Source: Microbacterium aurugineum (GTDB lineage Bacteria; Actinomycetota; Actinomycetes; Actinomycetales; Microbacteriaceae). From it: a stretch of DNA of 64,000 bases. The position numbers were made by a program, and so were the translations under genes. The notes beneath the pieces were generated by a model, which had not been told where the DNA came from, did no database searches, and worked only from the letters and a program-made list of their open reading frames with translations. The stretch lies in contig NZ_CP078078.1 in the NCBI RefSeq assembly GCF_023101205.1, positions 3,295,411 to 3,359,410 of the forward strand, written 5' to 3'. This document shows, piece by piece, positions 52,753 to 61,534 of the stretch (its first letter is position 1; every line of letters begins with the position of its first letter).

Positions 52753-53999
52753 GACGCATGAGCTTCCGGACCCGGCTGGTGATCATCATCGCCGGTGTCT
52801 TCGTCGCGGCGGGCGCAGCCCTGCTCGCCGTGCAGTACCTGGTGGTGCAACAGCTCTTCGCCTCCGCCATCGACACCACCGCGGCGAGCTGCGTGCCGGC
52901 ACTGTCGATCACGCAACTCTCGCAAGCGACGAGCGCGACCGAGGGCAGCACACCCGTCTATGGGGCCACGAGTACCGGGTGCACGTACTTCGCGACGACG
53001 GCCGACGTCACGGCCTTCCCGATGACCACCCCGATGGAGCCGGCGTCACTCGATTCGGTCGAGGGTGCTGTGCTGCAGCAGTCGACGTTCCTCGCGGACG
53101 AGGTCGGCGGCGGGCTGCTGCTGTGGTCCGTCGTGGTACTCGTCGGCTTCACCGGGGTCGCGGCCGCGATCGCGTTCTGGCTCGCTCGTCGCTCGCTGGA
53201 CCGTATCGGCGAGGTCACGGCCGCGGCCCGCGACATCTCCGAGCGCGACCTCGGACGACGGCTCGACCTCCCTGGGCCCGACGATGAGATCAAGGAGCTG
53301 GGCGACACGATCGACGGGATGCTCGATCGGCTGCAATCGGCGTTCACCGCGCAGGACCGGTTCGTGGCGAACGCCTCCCATGAACTGCGCACTCCGCTGA
53401 CCACGACCAGGACTGCCCTGGAGATCCCCCTCGAGCAGGGTGCCGTGCCGGCGGAACTGCAAGCCAACGTGCAGCGCGCCCTGCGAGCCACCGAGCAGAG
53501 CGAACGACTCATCACCGCGCTGCTGGCACTCGCCCGGTCGCGCACCGGCCTGGATGAGGTCGAGCCGGTCGAACTCAGCGAACTCATCGAGGATCAGGTC
53601 GAGGAGTCGGACGCCCAGGGGATCGTCGTGCACACGAACCTCCGCGCGCTCACGGTCGAAGGCGATCCGATGCTGCTCGCCCGCGCCGTGCGCAACCTCC
53701 TCGAGAACGGCATCCGCCACAACGTCCCCGGGGGCGAGGTGTGGGTGCGCTGCCGACGTGAGCGCGGGCGCGCGGTGATCGACGTCGAGAGCACCGGCGC
53801 TCCGATCGCGCCGGCCACGCTGGCCGTGCTCACCGAACCCTTCTACCGGGGTGACGCGAGTCGCACATCCGCCGGCCCCGACGGTACCGGCTTGGGCCTC
53901 GCGATCGTGCAGAGCATCGCGAAGACCCACTCGGGCGACGTACGTCTGCGTGCACGTAAGGGCGGTGGCTTGATCGCGTCGATCGTGCTCCCCCTCTGA
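52749..53999 (+). CDS. Sensor histidine kinase
   Basis: 416 residues. Two helices (about 9-35 and 121-145) flank an extracytoplasmic domain of about 85 residues with two cysteines (Cys48, Cys78) that may form a disulfide or metal site. HAMP domain (about 146-198), HisKA with NASHELRTPL (His211), N box RNLLENGIRH, and GPDGTGLGLAIV. ATG 52749 overlaps the response regulator stop; MSFRTRL three codons later could also start. It senses an envelope signal, perhaps an antimicrobial peptide (inference). Confidence 0.92.
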   Translation: MRRMSFRTRLVIIIAGVFVAAGAALLAVQYLVVQQLFASAIDTTAASCVPALSITQLSQATSATEGSTPVYGATSTGCTYFATTADVTAFPMTTPMEPASLDSVEGAVLQQSTFLADEVGGGLLLWSVVVLVGFTGVAAAIAFWLARRSLDRIGEVTAAARDISERDLGRRLDLPGPDDEIKELGDTIDGMLDRLQSAFTAQDRFVANASHELRTPLTTTRTALEIPLEQGAVPAELQANVQRALRATEQSERLITALLALARSRTGLDEVEPVELSELIEDQVEESDAQGIVVHTNLRALTVEGDPMLLARAVRNLLENGIRHNVPGGEVWVRCRRERGRAVIDVESTGAPIAPATLAVLTEPFYRGDASRTSAGPDGTGLGLAIVQSIAKTHSGDVRLRARKGGGLIASIVLPL

Positions 54000-54007
54000 C
54001 GGACCCT

Positions 54008-54130
54008 CTGGCCCCGCACCAGATGAAGGAGATCTCTTGCTTCGAAGGCCCTTCAGAACCCTTGAGTCCTTCAGATCAAGAGATCTCCTTCATCTGCGGG
54101 TGGGCGTCGGCCGGAGCAGACCTCGGTGCG
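54008..54130. repeat. 123-bp palindromic repeat, copy 2
   Basis: Same length and order as copy 1 at 48113-48235, with six base differences. Arms 54020-54039 and 54077-54096 (20 bp, perfect). It starts 8 bases after the kinase stop and ends 10 bases before the stop of the convergent dppF-type gene. Confidence 0.85.
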
Positions 54131-54140
54131 ATGAGGGCGA

Positions 54141-54995
54141 CTAGCCCGATTCGCCCCCGCCCACGACCTCCATGCGCTGCGTGAACGTCATCCGGTCGCG
54201 GACGACCCGCTCCGGATCCCACCCCGGGCCGGGCGTCGAAGCGATGAGGAGTTGCGAATAGGGGTGCTCGGGATGGGTCAGAACCCGCTCGGTGTCCCCC
54301 TGTTCGACGACTGCGCCACGGAAGAGCACGAGAACCCGGGAGCAGAGTTCGCGGACGACAGCGAGATCGTGACTGACGAACAGGTAGCTCACCCTCGACT
54401 CGCGCTGGATCTCGGCGAGGAGTTCGAGTACCTGAGCCTGCACGGAGACATCGAGTGCGGATACGGCCTCGTCGAGGACGACGAGACGAGGAGAGACCGC
54501 GAGTGCCCGTGCGATCGCAACGCGCTGTCGCTGACCGCCCGAAAGCTCGTGGGGCTTCGCGTCGGCATGCCGTTCGGTGAGTCGCACCCGATCCAGCAGC
54601 TCCGCGATCGTACGGTCGGCATGAGGACCCGCTGCCTCCTCTCGCAGCCTCAGAGTCCGCCGCAGCGTCTGCCGCACGGTCAGTCGGCGATCCAGCGACC
54701 CGTTCGGGTCCTGGAACACCATCTGCACCGCGCGAGCTCTCGCCAGGCGCTCAGCCCTGCCGCGCGGCCTGCGGAGGCGATCGACACCGTCGATCACCGC
54801 CGACCCCGCGTCGGCGCGCTCCAGACCGACGAGAATCCGGGCGATCGTCGACTTGCCCGAGCCCGATTCACCGACGAGACCGAGCGCCTCACCTGCGTCG
54901 ATGGCGAAACTCACGTTGTTGACAGCGACGACGCGCTCTGTTCCCGGACCCATCCGAAACGCCCGGTACAGATCGGAGACTTCCACCAGACTCAT
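54141..54995 (-). CDS. dppF: Peptide ABC transporter ATP-binding protein (DppF-type)
   Basis: 284 residues. Walker A GESGSGKST, Q-loop FQDPNGSLDRR, signature LSGGQRQRV, Walker B LVVLDEAVSALD (Ala in place of the usual Pro), switch SHDLAVV. It is shorter than OppF and lacks the C-terminal cysteine cluster. ATG 54995 overlaps the dppD stop. Last gene of a six-gene unit. Confidence 0.92.
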   Translation of the reverse strand: MSLVEVSDLYRAFRMGPGTERVVAVNNVSFAIDAGEALGLVGESGSGKSTIARILVGLERADAGSAVIDGVDRLRRPRGRAERLARARAVQMVFQDPNGSLDRRLTVRQTLRRTLRLREEAAGPHADRTIAELLDRVRLTERHADAKPHELSGGQRQRVAIARALAVSPRLVVLDEAVSALDVSVQAQVLELLAEIQRESRVSYLFVSHDLAVVRELCSRVLVLFRGAVVEQGDTERVLTHPEHPYSQLLIASTPGPGWDPERVVRDRMTFTQRMEVVGGGESG

Positions 54996-55786
54996 GACGG
55001 CTCCTTCGTGTCGAGCACGGGGGCAGCTTCGATCAGCGAGAGTGTGTACGGGTGGACCGCATCCGCGAAGAGCCCGGGTTTCGTCAGCGTCTCCACGATC
55101 TCACCCTGCCGAAGGACATGGATCCGATCGCAGATCGCGCCCGCGAGTGCCAGGTCGTGGGTGATGAAGAGCATCCCGAGACCACGTTCACGGATCTGCC
55201 GCTGGAAGATGGCGACGATCTCGGCTTGCGTCGTCACGTCGAGCGCGCTCGTCGCCTCGTCGGCGAGAAGGAGCGCAGGGTCGGCGCTCAGCGCCGATGC
55301 GATGACGACGCGCTGAAGCATGCCGCCCGAGAGCTCGTGCGGAAACTGCCGCATGCGCCGCTCCGGGTGAGTCAGCCCCACCGCGGCCAGGAGCTGGATG
55401 ATGTGCGCCTCCGCACGGTTTCGCTGCCACCCGTGGACACGCACGAGTCGTTCGGAGAGCGAATCCCCGATGCGCCGCACGGGGTTGAGTGCGGAACGCG
55501 GGTCCTGCTGCACAAGCGAGACGGATGCGGAGCGCACCCGACGTCGGGTCCTTTCGTCGGCGGCCACCATCTGTGTTCCATCGATCCGGATACTCCCCGC
55601 GATCGTCGCTTCCTCGCCATAGAGGGCGAGGGCCGCGCGCACCGTCGTCGACTTTCCCGAGCCCGACTCGCCCACGAGCCCGACGAGTTCGCCGCGGTCC
55701 ACACTCAGGGTGATGCCGGTGAGGATCTTCACCGCGTCTTCACCGTGCCCGAAGGCGAGATCAAGGTCCTGAATTTCGAGGAGCAT
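54992..55786 (-). CDS. dppD: Peptide ABC transporter ATP-binding protein (DppD-type)
   Basis: 264 residues. Walker A GESGSGKST, Q-loop VQQDPRSALNPV, signature LSGGMLQRV, Walker B LLLADEATSALD, switch THDLALA. It also lacks the extra C-terminal domain. ATG 55786 has AAGGGA six bases ahead; a GTG one codon earlier (55789) is possible. Motor partner of the DppF-type protein. Confidence 0.92.
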   Translation of the reverse strand: MLLEIQDLDLAFGHGEDAVKILTGITLSVDRGELVGLVGESGSGKSTTVRAALALYGEEATIAGSIRIDGTQMVAADERTRRRVRSASVSLVQQDPRSALNPVRRIGDSLSERLVRVHGWQRNRAEAHIIQLLAAVGLTHPERRMRQFPHELSGGMLQRVVIASALSADPALLLADEATSALDVTTQAEIVAIFQRQIRERGLGMLFITHDLALAGAICDRIHVLRQGEIVETLTKPGLFADAVHPYTLSLIEAAPVLDTKEPS

Positions 55787-55789
55787 CAC

Positions 55790-56638
55790 TCATCCCTTCG
55801 CAAGAAGTCGGTCGGCCACACGCACCCCGGCGACGTTCACCGCGATGACGACGATGGCGATGGCAGCACCGGGCACCAGCGTCGGGAGGAACTCTCCCTG
55901 GATGATGCCGGGTTGCCCCTCCTGCACCATCAGGCCCCATTCGGAACTCGGAGGCTGCGCGCCGAACCCGAGGAAACTCAACGTCGCAAGGCTCATGAGA
56001 GCTTCCCCGAAGAGCACGACCAGGTATCCGACGAGCGGAGGCAGCAGGTTCGGGATGACTCCGCGCAGGCAGATCGTCAAGCCGCCGAGCCCCTGAACCC
56101 GGTAGGCGTCGATGTAGGGACGCGTCATCTCGCTCAACGCAAGGCTTCGCGTGTACTTCGCGATCACCGGTGCATAGGCGAGCGCGAGTGCAACGATCGC
56201 TGTTGCGGGACCCTTGCCGAACACGGCGATGACGAGCACGACGAAGAGCAGGCCGGGGAACGCGAACATCACGTCGGTCACGCGGGCCAGGACGGTATCG
56301 ATCCACCCCCCTCGCCATGCCGCCAATACGCCGATCGCCACACCGAGGATGGTGGCGAGCACGAGCAGCACCACCGGGCCCACCAGCGTCTCGCCTGCCC
56401 CGATGAGCAACCGGGAGAAGAGGTCGCGTCCGAGTTGGTCCGTGCCGAGCAGGTGCTGTGCGCTCGGACCTTCCCAAATCGCCGCGAAGTCGACACTGTC
56501 GGCCTCGTAGGGGGCGAGGAGTGGGGCGAAGGCGGCCGCGACGGCGATGAGGGCGAGGAAGCCGCAGGAGATCCAGAACCCGAGGTCGGATCCGGACCGC
56601 CGGCGTCTGCGAACCCGCGGGAGCAGGATCGAGGTCAT
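55790..56638 (-). CDS. dppC: Peptide ABC transporter permease (DppC-type)
   Basis: 282 residues. First helix (about 20-42), then the DppC block HLLGTDQLGRDLFSRLL and five more helices with the coupling loop DAYRVQGLGGLTICLRGVIPN. ATG 56638 overlaps the dppB stop. Channel subunit. Confidence 0.92.
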   Translation of the reverse strand: MTSILLPRVRRRRRSGSDLGFWISCGFLALIAVAAAFAPLLAPYEADSVDFAAIWEGPSAQHLLGTDQLGRDLFSRLLIGAGETLVGPVVLLVLATILGVAIGVLAAWRGGWIDTVLARVTDVMFAFPGLLFVVLVIAVFGKGPATAIVALALAYAPVIAKYTRSLALSEMTRPYIDAYRVQGLGGLTICLRGVIPNLLPPLVGYLVVLFGEALMSLATLSFLGFGAQPPSSEWGLMVQEGQPGIIQGEFLPTLVPGAAIAIVVIAVNVAGVRVADRLLAKG

Positions 56639-57588
56639 GCGGACACCGCCCTTCGTCCGATTCGGGGGTCGAGCACGGGCAGGAGCAGGTCGACGATCGT
56701 CGTGACGATCATGTAGGCGACGACCATGAAGAGGAGCACCGCTTGCACCACCGGGAAGTCATGCGTGTTGATCGCATCGACGAGGAGCGAGCCGACGCCG
56801 GATATCCCGAACACCGTCTCGACTGCGACCGTTCCGGCGATCATGCTCGCGATGACGAGCGCGATCATGGTGATGATCGGCCCCCAGGCTGCGCGCAAGA
56901 CGTGATCACGCACGACATACCGTTCGCGCAGCCCCGAAGCGCGGGCAGCCTCGACATGCTCGGAAGAGAACTGCTCGATCATCGATTGGCGCGTGACACG
57001 ACTCACGATCGCGAGCGCGGTGACGGCGAGGGTAAGCGCAGGAAGAGTGAGCGCGTACACGCGATCGAATCCCGCCGTGCCTGCGCCGGCGACCGGGAAC
57101 CACCGCAGCTCCACGGCGAAGAGCGCGACGAAGGCAATGCCCAACACGAAGGAGGGGATGCTCGCGGCGAGGGTCGTTGCTCCGGTGATAGCGGTGTCGA
57201 CCGCCTTCCCCCGGCGCACGGCGGCCATGACACCGAGACCGATGCCGATCACTGTGAGCAGGATGGCTGCGTACGCGACGAGCGACAGGGTGATGGGCAC
57301 CCTCGCGGCAAGGAGCGCACTCACCGGCTGGTGGTACTGGAAAGACTGGCCGAAGTCGCCGGTGAGGACTCCCGAGGCCCAGTGCCCGTACTGAACGAGC
57401 ATCGGCTCGTCGAGGTGGTACTGGGCCCGGACGCTCGCGATCCGCTCCGGGGTCAGGTTCTCGGGGTTGCCGATGAGGAACGTGACCGGATCACCCGGCG
57501 CGGCGTACATCGCAGCGAAGATGATGAAGGAGGCGATCACCAGCGTGAAGACCATGCCGGCGAGCTTGCGGAACGCGAGCGCCACCAC
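56635..57588 (-). CDS. dppB: Peptide ABC transporter permease (DppB-type)
   Basis: 317 residues. Six helices with the DppB block GDFGQSFQYHQPVSALL and coupling loop HVEAARASGLRERYVVRDH. GTG 57588 lies two bases after the dppA stop with AGGGG five bases ahead; GTG 57585 is an alternative. Open frame further upstream is a shadow. Channel subunit. Confidence 0.9.
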   Translation of the reverse strand: MVALAFRKLAGMVFTLVIASFIIFAAMYAAPGDPVTFLIGNPENLTPERIASVRAQYHLDEPMLVQYGHWASGVLTGDFGQSFQYHQPVSALLAARVPITLSLVAYAAILLTVIGIGLGVMAAVRRGKAVDTAITGATTLAASIPSFVLGIAFVALFAVELRWFPVAGAGTAGFDRVYALTLPALTLAVTALAIVSRVTRQSMIEQFSSEHVEAARASGLRERYVVRDHVLRAAWGPIITMIALVIASMIAGTVAVETVFGISGVGSLLVDAINTHDFPVVQAVLLFMVVAYMIVTTIVDLLLPVLDPRIGRRAVSA

Positions 57589-57590
57589 GA

Positions 57591-59237
57591 CTACCCCTTC
57601 GTGCTGCCGAGGTCGACGGCCCACGGGTAGTAGATGAAGGCCGCAGAGGCCGGTACGCCGGTGACGTCGTTCGACATGATGAGCGTCGACGGCGTCGCCA
57701 CGACCGGGATCCACACGGCGTGCTCCACCCAGCGCTTCTGCAACTCGATCGTGATCGCGGCGCGCTCGACGTCGTCCGTCGCCGCGTAGCCTTCATCGAC
57801 CAGCGCATCGTATTCCGGGTCGGCGAAGACGCCGAAGTTCACGCTCGCATCGGATGCGCCGTTCTTGTAGAAGCCGAGCGGGTCGTTCTTCGAGATGTAG
57901 TACTCATCGGGCCACAAGTCCGCCTGACCCCGCAATTCGGGGTCGGAGTAGAAGTCGCCGTACTGCACCTGGGGGATCACCGTGATCTCCGCCTCCAGCC
58001 CGATGGACTGCGCGGCGGACACGAGCGCGTTCGCGATGACGTTGTGCGTCGACGACCCGTTGGACGCGACGACGATCGGAGCGGACGGGACGCCTGCCTC
58101 GGAGATCAGGTCTTCGGCGGCGGCGAGGTCGGCATCGCTCGGCTTCGCGGGCGCTCCTTCGAGTGCGTCGTACGCCTGCTCGAAGGTATCGACCTGGTAT
58201 CCCCAGGCCCCCGATCCGACCGGCGTCTTCCACGGCTGGGCGAGACCGCCGAAAGCGGCAGCGGCCACCCCGGTGCGATCGAGAGCGAGCGAGAGCGCCT
58301 GACGGACGCGCTCATCCGTCAGCGCGCCACGATCTGTCGTCTCGAGCACCCAGGCGTTCGTTGAGGGACCTTGATAGACGGAGACGTCTGCGCTCTCGAT
58401 GAAGCTCCTCGCGGCACCTGCGTTCTCCAGGAAGGACCCCTGGGCTTCGCCCGTCGTGACCGAGTTTGCGATCGCAGTCTCATCGGCCCAGCGGAAGACG
58501 ATCTCGTTCGTGAGAGCGTCGACGTCTGAGTTCCAGTAGTCGGCGAACTTGGTGATGGTGAGCTGCGACCCCGCATCCCACGAGGTCACCTCGTACGGTC
58601 CGCTGCAGGCGGAAGCGGAACCGGGGCTGCCGAAGTCCTCCCCTTCGGCTTCGATCACACGCGGGTTCCAGACGATGCCACCGTCGCCCGCCATCGCCTG
58701 GAGGAGGATGGCGTCCGGCTGCGACGTCGTGACGGTGATCTGGTCCTCACCGGTCTGTTCGATCGCGACCACATTCCGGTACTCGTCGGATTCGGCAGCG
58801 CCCTCAGCGGAATGTCGCTGCATGCTCCACAAGACGTCGGCGGTGCTCACGGGGCTTCCGTCATGGAACAGCGCGTCCTGCCTGATGGTGAAGACGAGAT
58901 GGGTGTCATCGGTCCACTGCGCGTCTGATGCCAGCCCCTGCCCGAGGGTGAGGTCAGGTTGCACCTGCATGAGCCGATCGCAGACATTCGCGAGGACCGT
59001 GTCGTCGGCGGTGGTGGCGTCGATGTCGGCGTCGAGCGTCGTCGGCTCTCCTCCGAGCATCCAGGTCACGGTATCGAGTGAGCCGGCAGCGGCAGGTGTC
59101 GTCGCGCCGAACGGGACGTCGAAGGCGGTGTCGCCGCCACCGTCGTCGTCCGAGCTCGAGCTGCAACCGGCCAGGACGAACGCCGACGCTGTGATCGCGC
59201 CGATCATCAGCGTGATGGGGTGATGCTGCTTCTTCAT
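57591..59237 (-). CDS. dppA: Peptide-binding lipoprotein (DppA/OppA family 5)
   Basis: 548 residues. Lipobox VLAGC (Cys25), Ser/Asp/Gly-rich linker, then a family 5 fold: VTWMLGGEPTTLDADID, IRQDALFHDGSPVSTADV, VRQALSLALDRTGVA, WPDEYYISKNDPLGF. It binds the compound to be imported. It lies 29 bases after the C45 peptidase gene, in the same operon. The ligand is unknown. Confidence 0.92.
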   Translation of the reverse strand: MKKQHHPITLMIGAITASAFVLAGCSSSSDDDGGGDTAFDVPFGATTPAAAGSLDTVTWMLGGEPTTLDADIDATTADDTVLANVCDRLMQVQPDLTLGQGLASDAQWTDDTHLVFTIRQDALFHDGSPVSTADVLWSMQRHSAEGAAESDEYRNVVAIEQTGEDQITVTTSQPDAILLQAMAGDGGIVWNPRVIEAEGEDFGSPGSASACSGPYEVTSWDAGSQLTITKFADYWNSDVDALTNEIVFRWADETAIANSVTTGEAQGSFLENAGAARSFIESADVSVYQGPSTNAWVLETTDRGALTDERVRQALSLALDRTGVAAAAFGGLAQPWKTPVGSGAWGYQVDTFEQAYDALEGAPAKPSDADLAAAEDLISEAGVPSAPIVVASNGSSTHNVIANALVSAAQSIGLEAEITVIPQVQYGDFYSDPELRGQADLWPDEYYISKNDPLGFYKNGASDASVNFGVFADPEYDALVDEGYAATDDVERAAITIELQKRWVEHAVWIPVVATPSTLIMSNDVTGVPASAAFIYYPWAVDLGSTKG

Positions 59238-59266
59238 TGAACGCTATCTCCTCGTGTTTCAGTCTG

Positions 59267-60430
59267 TCAGTGGGTGGGGTCGTAGAGATTCCAAGGCAGC
59301 ACCTCGTAGTCGGTCTCGCACGGGAACCCGTTCGCGACGCGGTACTCACCGGTCGTCAGATCGACACAGCTCGAGAGGAGCGTCGACCACTGCTTCACCG
59401 GAGGACTGTCAGGGTGCGGATGTGTACAGACCCCTTCGGGGAAACCGATGTGATCCGACATCGCCTCGCGGACGAATGCGTAACTCTCCTCGGGTGACTC
59501 CGCCATCGCCACCCTGGCGAGTCCTGCCTCGACACGCGGCAGACGGAGCAGCGAGTCCGCGGATACCGGGAGGTAGGACCCGGCGAGCTGCGGGGGCACG
59601 GATGCTTGGAAGTGGTTGGTGTGGGCGATCACACCGCGTTCGGGATAGATCCAATCCACACCGCTCGGCGTGGTCTCGAGATCGATGCCGAATCCGCTGC
59701 GGTCGGCGAGCAGGGCGTTGCTCGCGATATGGGGCCGCGTCTTGACGAGCGTCCTGAGCGCACTCGCGATATCGCCCTGGTCGAGGACGAGTCGACGGAT
59801 CAAGGTCTGCGGCACTCCGACCGCATTGCCGAAACTTCCACCGAGACCATTGGCATTGAGCGAGATCCCCGCGGAGTTGGCTCCGTGGCGGCCCACCTGA
59901 CCGGCCTCGACCTGCATGATCACCGTGGGAAGCGGATCCTGCACGACGCGGACGATGAGGGTCGTACCCGCTGTACGCGTGCGCCAATCCCAGTTCTGTC
60001 CGACGAGGGTGTGCCCCGTGCCGCTGCCCTCCCCAGTCAGGAAGAAGGATGTGCACCCGTCGACCGCATCACGTTCGTCATCGTCGACCCGTGCCGCCGC
60101 GGTCACACCTTTCGCGGGGCTCTGGTGGTCGTAGACGAACTCCCCACGCACGTTCAAGGTGAGGATCTCGGCGAAGGAGACGCCCGCTCCCTCGGCGATC
60201 CCGCGCATCTCCTCGATCAGATGCGGGGCGATCTGCTCGCTGATCGGAAGCCACTGCGAGACGGACGCCGTGATCTCGGCCCAGCTCATCCCCGTCTGCT
60301 GGGTCAACGCTTCCCTGTAGTACTCCAGCGACCCTGCGATGAGGTCAGCCGCGGCGTCCCCGTAGAGGCGCCCACGTTCGCGCGGTGCTCCACTGATCTC
60401 GATCATGCGGATCGGCGTCGTAGCCGGCAT
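59267..60430 (-). CDS. C45-family (isopenicillin N acyltransferase-like) Ntn hydrolase
   Basis: 387 residues, no signal peptide. SGAPRERGRLYGDAAADLI at the front, LTLNVRGEF, then the auto-cleavage site DGCTSF (Cys126 becomes the N-terminal nucleophile) and GQNWDWR, with QVEAGQVGRHGANSAGISL and ANGLGG further on. These are the marks of peptidase family C45/AAT, which hydrolyses or transfers acyl groups on amide bonds. ATG 60430 has GGGAGG upstream. It is the first gene of the dpp unit and divergent from the RpiR regulator, so it likely deacylates the imported amide. Confidence 0.9.
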   Translation of the reverse strand: MPATTPIRMIEISGAPRERGRLYGDAAADLIAGSLEYYREALTQQTGMSWAEITASVSQWLPISEQIAPHLIEEMRGIAEGAGVSFAEILTLNVRGEFVYDHQSPAKGVTAAARVDDDERDAVDGCTSFFLTGEGSGTGHTLVGQNWDWRTRTAGTTLIVRVVQDPLPTVIMQVEAGQVGRHGANSAGISLNANGLGGSFGNAVGVPQTLIRRLVLDQGDIASALRTLVKTRPHIASNALLADRSGFGIDLETTPSGVDWIYPERGVIAHTNHFQASVPPQLAGSYLPVSADSLLRLPRVEAGLARVAMAESPEESYAFVREAMSDHIGFPEGVCTHPHPDSPPVKQWSTLLSSCVDLTTGEYRVANGFPCETDYEVLPWNLYDPTH

Positions 60431-60489
60431 GGGACCTCCCTGTCTGCTGAGTCTGTTGCGGAAAGTCGATGCACCCTGGATGATTGAAA

Positions 60490-60504
60490 CATCCGTTACG
60501 GATG
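60490..60504. promoter_or_regulatory. 15-bp perfect palindrome between C45 and RpiR genes
   Basis: CATCCGT (60490-60496), central T, ACGGATG (60498-60504). GGATGAT also occurs at 60478-60484 and 60500-60506 as a 22-base-spaced direct repeat. It is the best site in the 103-base divergent region and a candidate for RpiR binding. Confidence 0.55.
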
Positions 60505-60533
60505 ATGCGCCTCTCGAACAGAATGATACAGCA

Positions 60534-61421
60534 ATGGAACCGTTTGTAACAAGTGATACAGATAATCCCGCGCTCTCCGGCCTCCGTGCGCGCATCGCCC
60601 GCACATGGAACGACCTCTCGAAGTCAGAACGAGCCGTCTGCCGCGTCCTCTCATCGACCTCGGCCGAGCACATCCTCTACGCGAGCGCCGCCGAGCTCGG
60701 CACCCAGAGCGGCACCTCGAACGCCTCGGTCGTCCGCACCCTGCAGAAGCTCGGGTACTCGGGCCTCTCGCACTTGAAACAGGAGGTCGCGGCCCCCTTC
60801 TCCAGCAGCGTCTCCCCCGAGGTACGGCTCAAGACGCGCATCGAGCACATCGGGCAGGATCTCGCCCGCATCCAGCAGGAAACCTGGGACGAGGCCGCAT
60901 CACTCATCGAACTCGCCCGCACATCGAACGACGACGACGCGTACTCCGCGGCGATCACGCTGCTCATGCGCGCCGAGAGCATCTACTGCTACGGCCTCGG
61001 CGCCTCCGGCATCGCCGCCGAGAATCTCGCACTGCGCCTGCGGCGTACGGGCCTCACCACGCGGCGGCTCAGCACGGACGGCTTCCGCCTCGCCGATGAG
61101 GTCATGAATCTCGGGGCGAAGGACATCCTCGTCATCTTCGCGCCTGGGCGAGTGACCCGTGATATCGACGTGCTCCTGGATCACGCGCAGTTGATGGGCG
61201 CCGGCGTCATCCTCGTGACCGACGAACTCCATGACCGGCTCTCGTCACGCGTCGATACGATCCTGACCGCACCGCACACCCCGACGGGACTGACGTCTGA
61301 GAGCCTTTCGGCCATTCTGATCTCGGACGTGCTGGTGCAGGGCATCTCTGCCGTCGCGCCAGACGCGGCATTGCGCTCCTCGCAGCTGCTCAACGATGTT
61401 CGAGCCCGCTTGGGCTACTGA
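60534..61421 (+). CDS. RpiR/MurR-family transcriptional regulator (HTH + SIS)
   Basis: 295 residues. N-terminal HTH_6 (LSKSERAVCRVLSSTSAEHI, then GTSNASVVRTLQKLGYSGL) and C-terminal SIS domain (about 125-270: ESIYCYGLGASGIAAENLAL, DILVIFAPGRVTRDIDVLL). The SIS fold normally senses a phosphosugar, but the divergent operon is for peptide-like uptake. ATG 60534 is chosen because the HTH begins soon after; ATG 60480 in the same frame is also possible and no ribosome site decides. Confidence 0.85.
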   Translation: MEPFVTSDTDNPALSGLRARIARTWNDLSKSERAVCRVLSSTSAEHILYASAAELGTQSGTSNASVVRTLQKLGYSGLSHLKQEVAAPFSSSVSPEVRLKTRIEHIGQDLARIQQETWDEAASLIELARTSNDDDAYSAAITLLMRAESIYCYGLGASGIAAENLALRLRRTGLTTRRLSTDGFRLADEVMNLGAKDILVIFAPGRVTRDIDVLLDHAQLMGAGVILVTDELHDRLSSRVDTILTAPHTPTGLTSESLSAILISDVLVQGISAVAPDAALRSSQLLNDVRARLGY

Positions 61422-61442
61422 CTCCCGCCCCCGAACGCAGAA

Positions 61443-61500
61443 GCTCCCGTCGCACTCCTGCCGCCCGGCGGACCGGGACGACAGAGAGTGCGACGGGAGC
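61443..61500. terminator. 15-bp perfect-stem terminator between rpiR and proX
   Basis: GCTCCCGTCGCACTC (61443-61457) pairs exactly with 61486-61500. It lies 22 bases after the rpiR stop and 35 bases before the convergent proX stop, so it serves both. Confidence 0.8.
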
Positions 61501-61534
61501 GAACCCTTGACGGGGAAGTGCGACCTGGATCAGG

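Noticed and set aside
48113..54130. Composite transposon bounded by the 123-bp repeats
   Set aside because: No transposase, no terminal inverted repeats of an insertion sequence, and no target duplication seen; the repeats are internally palindromic, like terminators.
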